NCBI GenBank assembly: GCA_946620235.1
Contig: CAMONC010000008.1
Span: 1 to 34,677, forward strand
From: an uncultured Lachnospiraceae bacterium
GTDB lineage: Bacteria; Bacillota; Clostridia; Lachnospirales; Lachnospiraceae
Length of the DNA stretch: 34,677 nucleotides
Direction of reading: 5' to 3'
Shown here: positions 28,466 through 34,677 of the stretch, one piece after another
Layout of the letters: each line of letters starts with the position of its first letter
How positions within the stretch are numbered: position 1 is the stretch's first letter
Made by a program: the position numbers and the translations under genes
Notes under the pieces: generated by a model
Told to the model about the DNA's origin: nothing
The model's input: only the letters and a program-made list of their open reading frames with translations
The model's database searches: none

Positions 28466-29242
28466 ATGAAGAAGAAAATCTTATCACTGGCGCTTATTGC
28501 GGTATGTATGCTCGGTCTGGTCGCATGTGGCTCAGGCAGTGCTTCGGACAATTCCGATGCAGCTTTCACCACTGTAAATAAGGGCGTGCTCACCATGGCA
28601 ACCAACGCATACTTCCCGCCTTATGAGTATTATGAGGGAAGCGAAGTCGTGGGCATAGATGCCGAGATCGCAAAAGCCGTAGCAGACAAGCTTGGTCTTA
28701 CTCTTAAGATCGAGGATATGGAATTTGATTCCATCATAACAGCGGTAAGTGCGGGCAAGGCTGATATGGGCCTGGCAGGTATGACCGTGACCGAAGAGCG
28801 TAAGCAGAACGTTAACTTCTCAGACACTTATGCTACCGGTGTACAGGTTGTCATCGTTCCCGAGGGATCTGATATCAAGACTGTGGATGATCTGCAGGGT
28901 AAGAAGATCGGCGTTCAGCTGGCTACAACCGGTGATATCTATTGCTGTGATGACTTCGGTACCGAGAATGTCGAGGAATACAATAAAGGTAATGACGCTG
29001 TTATGGCTCTGCTGTCCGGCAAGATCGATGCAGTGGTTATCGATAACGAGCCCGCCAAGAACTATGTGGCTGTTAATCCCGGCCTGACCATTCTGGATAC
29101 AGAGTATGTAACCGAGGAATATGCAGCAGCACTTAATAAGGAGAACACAGCTCTTCTTGAGGCAGTAAACGGCGCACTTGCAGAGCTTAAGGCAGACGGT
29201 ACTCTGGATGCCATCATTCAGAAGTATATTCCCGCAAACTGA
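28466..29242 (+). CDS. Amino-acid ABC transporter substrate-binding lipoprotein
   Basis: Lipobox LVACGS; LTMATNAYFPPYEYYEGSEVVGIDAEIAKAVADKLGLTLKIEDMEFDSIITAVSAGKADMGLAGMTVTEERK. Start at 28466 after GGAGGAGA. Confidence 0.95.
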   Translation: MKKKILSLALIAVCMLGLVACGSGSASDNSDAAFTTVNKGVLTMATNAYFPPYEYYEGSEVVGIDAEIAKAVADKLGLTLKIEDMEFDSIITAVSAGKADMGLAGMTVTEERKQNVNFSDTYATGVQVVIVPEGSDIKTVDDLQGKKIGVQLATTGDIYCCDDFGTENVEEYNKGNDAVMALLSGKIDAVVIDNEPAKNYVAVNPGLTILDTEYVTEEYAAALNKENTALLEAVNGALAELKADGTLDAIIQKYIPAN

Positions 29243-29273
29243 TATTGCTCGGTTTACATAAAACAAGTGAGAT

Positions 29274-29993
29274 ATGAATAGTTTTATAGATAAGTTTACA
29301 CTTGATTTCATTACCGACGACAGATGGAAATTCATCACAAAAGGCCTGGGCGTGACCTTGGAGGTCACTGCCTTGGCTCTTATTTTTGGTGTGATCATCG
29401 GTTTGATCGTCGGAATCATCAGATGTGCTCATGATCAGCAGAGCGAAAACGAGAGAAGAGGAGTGCGTGGCGCTGTCCTGAACTTCCTCGATCTGATATG
29501 CCGTATATATGTGACGGTCATCAGAGGTACCCCCGTACTGGTTCAGCTGCTCATCATGTACTTCATCATACTCGTATCAGCTCAGTCCAAGGTGGTCGTT
29601 GCCGTAGTGACATTCTCCGTAAACAGCGGGGCTTATGTGGCAGAGATATTCAGGGGCGGCATCATGTCTATCGATAAGGGACAGATGGAAGCAGGACGTT
29701 CTCTCGGACTTACTTATGTGCAGACGATGATCTATACGATAATCCCACAGGCGATGAAGGCGTGTCTGCCCGCTCTTGCGAATGAGATGATCGCGCTGCT
29801 CAAAGAGACGTCTATCTGCGGATACATAGGCCTGAATGAACTTACCAGAGGCGGCGACATCATCAGGGGTACGACTTTTGATGCACTGCTTCCGCTTTTC
29901 GCCGTGGCACTCATATATCTGGGATTCGTTATGCTGCTGACCTGGCTTATATCATTACTGGAGAGGAGGCTGCGTAAGAGTGATAATCGTTAA
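29274..29993 (+). CDS. Amino-acid ABC transporter permease (His/Glu/Gln/Arg family)
   Basis: [76 protein letters not shown]. Confidence 0.95.
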   Translation: MNSFIDKFTLDFITDDRWKFITKGLGVTLEVTALALIFGVIIGLIVGIIRCAHDQQSENERRGVRGAVLNFLDLICRIYVTVIRGTPVLVQLLIMYFIILVSAQSKVVVAVVTFSVNSGAYVAEIFRGGIMSIDKGQMEAGRSLGLTYVQTMIYTIIPQAMKACLPALANEMIALLKETSICGYIGLNELTRGGDIIRGTTFDALLPLFAVALIYLGFVMLLTWLISLLERRLRKSDNR

Positions 29994-30702
29994 AGACCTC
30001 CATAAATATTTTGATGATAATCATGTGCTCCGCGGGATCAACTACGAGATAGATAAGGGCGAGAAGATCGTTATCATAGGTGCATCGGGCTCAGGCAAGT
30101 CGACATTCCTGCGCTGCTTGAACCTGCTTGATACCCCTACCAGCGGACATATATGGATGGACGGAGAGGAGATTACCGATCCCAAGGCGGATGTGAATAT
30201 GATCCGACGCAAGATGGGCATGGTCTTCCAGCATTTTAATCTGTTCAATAATCTCACGATCATGGACAATATCACGCTTGCTCCGACCAAACTCAAGCTT
30301 CAGTCTGTCGAGGAGGCCCGTGAGAATGCACTGACCCTTCTGGACCGCGTCGGCCTGAAAGAAAAGGCTGATGCTTATCCCTCACAGTTATCGGGCGGTC
30401 AGAAACAGCGTATTGCGATCGTCAGATCACTGGCCATGAATCCGGAGGTGATGCTCTTCGACGAGCCGACTTCCGCGCTGGATCCCGAGATGGTAGGAGA
30501 GGTTCTGCAGGTCATGCGTGAACTGGCCGATTCGGGTATGACCATGGTTGTTGTGACACATGAGATGGGATTTGCCAGAGAGGTGGCCAGCAAGGTACTC
30601 TTTGTTGATGAGGGTATCATTAAAGAAGAAAATACTCCGCAGGAGTTCTTCAATAATCCTCAGGATGCGAGGCTACAGGAATTCCTGTCCAAAGTATTGT
30701 AG
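29980..30702 (+). CDS. Amino-acid ABC transporter ATP-binding protein
   Basis: Walker [16 protein letters not shown]; signature [37 protein letters not shown] start. Confidence 0.96.
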   Translation: MIIVKDLHKYFDDNHVLRGINYEIDKGEKIVIIGASGSGKSTFLRCLNLLDTPTSGHIWMDGEEITDPKADVNMIRRKMGMVFQHFNLFNNLTIMDNITLAPTKLKLQSVEEARENALTLLDRVGLKEKADAYPSQLSGGQKQRIAIVRSLAMNPEVMLFDEPTSALDPEMVGEVLQVMRELADSGMTMVVVTHEMGFAREVASKVLFVDEGIIKEENTPQEFFNNPQDARLQEFLSKVL

Positions 30703-32145
30703 ATGGAGACTGATATGACTGAAGGTATGAACAATTCTACTGAAAACGCAAATGAAACCAAGAGCAGGAACTCGTTTACGGGTTCCATAGGCTTCGTTCT
30801 GGCCGCCGCAGGCAGTGCGGTAGGACTGGGCAATATATGGAGATTTCCCTATCTGGCAGCGCGCGATGGCGGCGGACTGTTTTTGGTGATCTATCTCGTA
30901 CTGGCTCTGACCTTCGGATTTACACTGCTTACCAGTGAAGTTGCGATAGGCCGTATGACCAAGCAGAGTCCTCTGACGGCATATAACAGACTTTCCAAGG
31001 GATTTAAACCTCTGGGCATCATGGCCTGTATCGTTCCGATGATGATCATGCCGTATTACTGCGTGATCGGCGGATGGGTAGTGAAGTATTTCCTGGCTTT
31101 CCTTACCGGTTCGGGTACGGCTGCCGCGGAAGACGGATATTTCGGTGGATTTATAACCGATACTTCGACACCGGTGGCCATGACTATAGTATTCCTGCTG
31201 CTGACCATGGTTGTCGTGCTTGGCGGTGTTGATAAGGGTATAGAGAGATTCTCCAAGGTCGTTATGCCGCTGCTCGTCATCCTGATCGTGGCAATATCGA
31301 TCTTTGCACTGACCATATCGTATACGGATGAGGCAGGTACTGTGAGGACAGGCCTTGAGGGACTGAAGGTTATGGTGGTTCCCGATCTGTCGGGACTGAC
31401 AGTGCGCAGTTTCTTCTCGACCCTGATGGATGCCATGGGACAGCTGTTCTACAGTCTGAGCATTGCCATGGGTATCATGGTCGCATACGGTTCATACATG
31501 AGAGATGAGGATAATCTGTCCAGGTCGATCGGTCAGATAGAGGTTTTTGATACCGGCATAGCCTTTCTGGCAGGAGTTATGATCATCCCCGCGGTATATG
31601 TATTTATGGGAAGAGAGGGCATGGAAGCATCCGGCCCCGGACTGATGTTCGTATCTCTTCCGAAAGTATTTGCAAGGATGGGTACTATAGGCAACTTCAT
31701 AGGTGCACTGTTCTTTGCATTGGTTCTTTTTGCAGCACTTACGAGTTCCGTATCCATACTGGAGGCCATTGTATCAAGCTTCATGGATCAGTTTAAGATG
31801 AAGCGTGTCAGTGCCACAATGACAGAGGGCGTGATCGCACTTATCTTCGGACTGCTGGTATGCTTCGGATACAATAAGCTGTACTTTGAGGTGGAACTTC
31901 CGAATGGTGCCATAGCCCAGATCCTTGATATCATGGATTACGTCAGCAACAACCTGCTGATGCCGATCGTAGCTATTCTTACCTGCCTGCTCATAGGATG
32001 GATCATCGGTCCCGATAAGATCATAGGAGAGATTACGAAGAACGGAGAATCCTTCCGCAGACGCGGACTCTATAAGGTTATGGTCCGTTTTGTGGCACCG
32101 GTTATGCTGGTTGTATTGCTTCTGAAAGCCATCGGAATAATATAA
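30703..32145 (+). CDS. Sodium-dependent transporter, neurotransmitter:sodium symporter (SNF) family
   Basis: GFVLAAAGSAVGLGNIWRFPYLAARDGGGLFLVIYLVLALTFG; start may be 30715. Confidence 0.94.
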   Translation: METDMTEGMNNSTENANETKSRNSFTGSIGFVLAAAGSAVGLGNIWRFPYLAARDGGGLFLVIYLVLALTFGFTLLTSEVAIGRMTKQSPLTAYNRLSKGFKPLGIMACIVPMMIMPYYCVIGGWVVKYFLAFLTGSGTAAAEDGYFGGFITDTSTPVAMTIVFLLLTMVVVLGGVDKGIERFSKVVMPLLVILIVAISIFALTISYTDEAGTVRTGLEGLKVMVVPDLSGLTVRSFFSTLMDAMGQLFYSLSIAMGIMVAYGSYMRDEDNLSRSIGQIEVFDTGIAFLAGVMIIPAVYVFMGREGMEASGPGLMFVSLPKVFARMGTIGNFIGALFFALVLFAALTSSVSILEAIVSSFMDQFKMKRVSATMTEGVIALIFGLLVCFGYNKLYFEVELPNGAIAQILDIMDYVSNNLLMPIVAILTCLLIGWIIGPDKIIGEITKNGESFRRRGLYKVMVRFVAPVMLVVLLLKAIGII

Positions 32146-32189
32146 ACTGCATTTTGTGTATAAATATTTACAAATTGTGAACTTTTTAG

Positions 32190-32227
32190 ACTCCTCAATA
32201 CGTCTTTTGTATTGAGGAGTTTTATTT
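32190..32227 (+). terminator. Rho-independent terminator after the SNF transporter gene
   Basis: 12-bp stem ACTCCTCAATAC / GTATTGAGGAGT with a 7-nt loop, followed by TTTATTT. Confidence 0.92.
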
Positions 32228-32339
32228 CTGGGTTTATTGCGCCCGCAGGTAAAACGTTTTCGAAACCCTCAAACAGAGAGAAACACAGATAAACTGAGAG
32301 AAAAGAGTACTTACACACAAAGAGAGATTGGAGATTGAG

Positions 32340-34677
32340 ATGAAGAAGAGAAGGAAAACCAAGCTTTGGAAAAAGGTCCTGGTAGGATTCATGTCCGCCA
32401 CCATGTTCCTGGGAAACCTGAGCAATCTTTCGATAGAGGCATTTGCCGCTACGGATGATGTGCTGTACGGTGAGGAGGAAGCGGTCGATACAACGGATGT
32501 TGAAACCGCACCCCCGGTGGTTGAGGAACTTGAACCGGAAGTTGAACAGGAGCCGGAAGAAGTCGTATATTATACGGTTTCTTATTATGATTCCGAGGGT
32601 ACTCTGATCGGAAGCTCGGAGTTTGCCGAAGGCTCGGGACTGAGTCTGCCAGCTGTCGATGGTGTTGCTTATTGGACGGATGCCGACGGAGTAGAATATT
32701 TCGAAGGCGATGAAGTTTATGACAATCTCTCTCTCTTTGCTGTAGTTGATGATATAGAAGAAGAAGTAATAGTTGATGAAGATCTTCCCGAAGATCAGGT
32801 ACTGGTATATGCAGTGCTCAAGGATACCGCGGGCGAGTTTATAGATGAGTTCCGTATCACCGAGGATATGTATCTTGCACCCGAGGAGGACAATGATGCT
32901 CCCGCGATCGACGAATATGAGTTCAAAGGCGCTCAGATTGATATGACCCCGGTTACCGAGGTTCTTGTGGATGAGACCGAGGACGGACTACTGGTATATA
33001 CGGTTGACGGTGTGGAGCTTGAGGCGGATGCCGATATCGAGCTCGTATATGAGTCGACAGCATTTGACTACACTGTATCTGTAGAAGTTGTTGACGAGGA
33101 CGGTGCCCTGATCAAGGGTTACGAGACAGCAGAGCTTCCCGAAGCCTTAGAAGGTACCCTAGACCTGGCGGATGCAGGTAATGCTCCGATAGAGGTTGAG
33201 GGTTATGAATATGTAAAGGCTGCTATCGGTGATGAGACAGTATACTCAGTGACCATAGAGCCTACAGATGCTTATTATGAGACCGATAACGGATTTGTGG
33301 ACATCGAGTCCGATCTGCTGATCACTCTGGTTTATGCCGAGAGTGCGGTTGCGACCAACCTGACAGCTACGATCGTTGATGAATTCGGCGATGAGATAGA
33401 TGAGCAGTACACGGCGATGGAACTGCCGGAGTTTGATGCGGACGGCATACTTGTTCTGGATGATCCGGAGCTTCCTCCCGTTGAGGATGTGAAGGTTAAG
33501 ACAGGTCTGTTCAGATCCATTAAGTACACCTATGTTAAATCTGTCATTATCGACAGCAAGACGAACAACAATACCGTTATTTCCGCTCTTAAGGCTGAAG
33601 GAGCCACCGGAGGCCTGGGTACATTCTATTCATATACCACCGACGGCGAGACCTGGACTAAGATCAAAGAGGATACCACGGTACTGTTTGAGTACAGTGA
33701 CGGCAAGAAGACTACCTATACATATGAAGACGGTTACGTGAGGGTGACCGCTACACTTCAGCATGCAAATGCCGTGCCTGATGATGCATACTTCGCAGTA
33801 ACTCCTCTGACAGCAGGATCGGGCTATGATGTGGACACCTATATCGACGCACTGAACGCAAAGGCAGATACCCCTGCGGATTCCGAGGACTTCAAATATA
33901 CCGTAGAGAATACACTGCTCTATGACATAGCTTTCTATACAGATGAAACCATGACCGAGGAGATCGAGCCTGCAGACGGCATGGTGAAGACAGAGATCAC
34001 TTTCCTCCAGAACCAGTTAAAAGATGAACTTGAAGCGGATGATAAGGCGGAACTGATGATCAATCATTTAAGCCTGGCTGAAGGTGCGGTTGAAGAGGCC
34101 GGTACTACCGCCAATGCAAATGTTACAGTTGGCAGTATCAATGTAGAGCCTGTAGCTGCGGAAGTATCTGTCGCAGGTGAGAGTGTTGCATTTTCTACAG
34201 AGGGATATTCGGTATTTACGATATCTTCTCCCTCTATAGGCAAGAAGATCAAAATCGAATTCACAACAGCAGACGGAGCTCCCGTATCTTCCGATAAGCT
34301 TCCATCCGCATATCTCTATGTTTATAAATTTGATGATCAGAACCAGCATGCATTGATCGCACTGGACGGCTCTGTCGGCTCATTTGCGGATGGAGTGCTT
34401 ACTGTAGATGCCGAATTATTAAAGAACAGCAATCTCAGGTCATTTACTTATGGCTCGGATCTTTCCAAATCGTATGGTGTTGAGATCTGGCAGCTCACCA
34501 GTCCTGATAAGGCATCTTCCGCAAATATAAACAGCACTTATGATATGAACAACTTCGTAAAGAGGGTGTACAACTCTCCGTATGAAGAACGCTCCGAACT
34601 GGTAGATATGTATGATTTTGAGTTCCCTGTGGACGATCTTTCATCCACGAGCTCGGACTATGTGATCACTGCCAGAC
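32340..34677 (+). CDS. Large acidic secreted/surface protein, 5' part only (truncated by window end)
   Basis: Open frame from ATG 32340 to the window end, translated by hand: MKKRRKTKLWKKVLVGFMSATMFLGNLSNLSIEAFAATDDVLYGEEEAVDTTDVETAPPVVEELEPEVEQEPEEVVYYTVSYYDSEGTLIGSS... Signal peptide ending AFAA, then repeated acidic beta-rich modules. Absent from the ORF track because no stop is reached. Confidence 0.9.
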   Translation, partial: MKKRRKTKLWKKVLVGFMSATMFLGNLSNLSIEAFAATDDVLYGEEEAVDTTDVETAPPVVEELEPEVEQEPEEVVYYTVSYYDSEGTLIGSSEFAEGSGLSLPAVDGVAYWTDADGVEYFEGDEVYDNLSLFAVVDDIEEEVIVDEDLPEDQVLVYAVLKDTAGEFIDEFRITEDMYLAPEEDNDAPAIDEYEFKGAQIDMTPVTEVLVDETEDGLLVYTVDGVELEADADIELVYESTAFDYTVSVEVVDEDGALIKGYETAELPEALEGTLDLADAGNAPIEVEGYEYVKAAIGDETVYSVTIEPTDAYYETDNGFVDIESDLLITLVYAESAVATNLTATIVDEFGDEIDEQYTAMELPEFDADGILVLDDPELPPVEDVKVKTGLFRSIKYTYVKSVIIDSKTNNNTVISALKAEGATGGLGTFYSYTTDGETWTKIKEDTTVLFEYSDGKKTTYTYEDGYVRVTATLQHANAVPDDAYFAVTPLTAGSGYDVDTYIDALNAKADTPADSEDFKYTVENTLLYDIAFYTDETMTEEIEPADGMVKTEITFLQNQLKDELEADDKAELMINHLSLAEGAVEEAGTTANANVTVGSINVEPVAAEVSVAGESVAFSTEGYSVFTISSPSIGKKIKIEFTTADGAPVSSDKLPSAYLYVYKFDDQNQHALIALDGSVGSFADGVLTVDAELLKNSNLRSFTYGSDLSKSYGVEIWQLTSPDKASSANINSTYDMNNFVKRVYNSPYEERSELVDMYDFEFPVDDLSSTSSDYVITAR

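Noticed and set aside
33332-34349. Small ORFs on both strands at the right end (33332-33529, 33532-33741, 34064-34349)
   Set aside because: All fall within the open reading frame starting at 32340, which carries a signal peptide and continuous protein-like sequence. The track omits it only because it has no stop in the window.

Overview
This window looks like chromosome from a Gram-positive Clostridia/Lachnospiraceae-like bacterium; that placement is inferred from gene content and order. Nearly all genes are on the + strand. Left to right: a pair of 39-bp palindromic repeats; tRNA-Glu(CTC); the conserved rimP-nusA-rnpM(ylxR)-L7Ae-infB-rbfA-nrnA-truB-ribF translation/ribosome-maturation cluster; an MscS channel; an SH3/NlpC-P60 cell-wall hydrolase; addB-addA; a CPBP protease; a GPH/MFS transporter; a TPR lipoprotein; pyrF; a small membrane protein; a DUF3810-like membrane metalloprotease; a SEC-C protein; a CAP-domain lipoprotein; a RAYT/REP-like repeat cluster; a class B-like sortase; a TraX-7TM-GGDEF fusion; an amino-acid ABC transporter operon; an SNF-family symporter; and the 5' part of a large acidic secreted surface protein that runs off the right edge and is missing from the ORF track. 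The strongest unexplained signal is an exact, non-palindromic 10-mer, GTTTACATAA. It occurs 8 times (6 on +, 2 on -) where about 0.07 would be expected by chance. It falls in several reading frames inside unrelated genes and twice just upstream of start codons, so it looks like a DNA-level signal of the DUS/Chi/architecture type. Other notable points are a triple 13-bp repeat that reiterates the rimP Shine-Dalgarno and the TraX-GGDEF fusion. All reading was by eye, with no database search.
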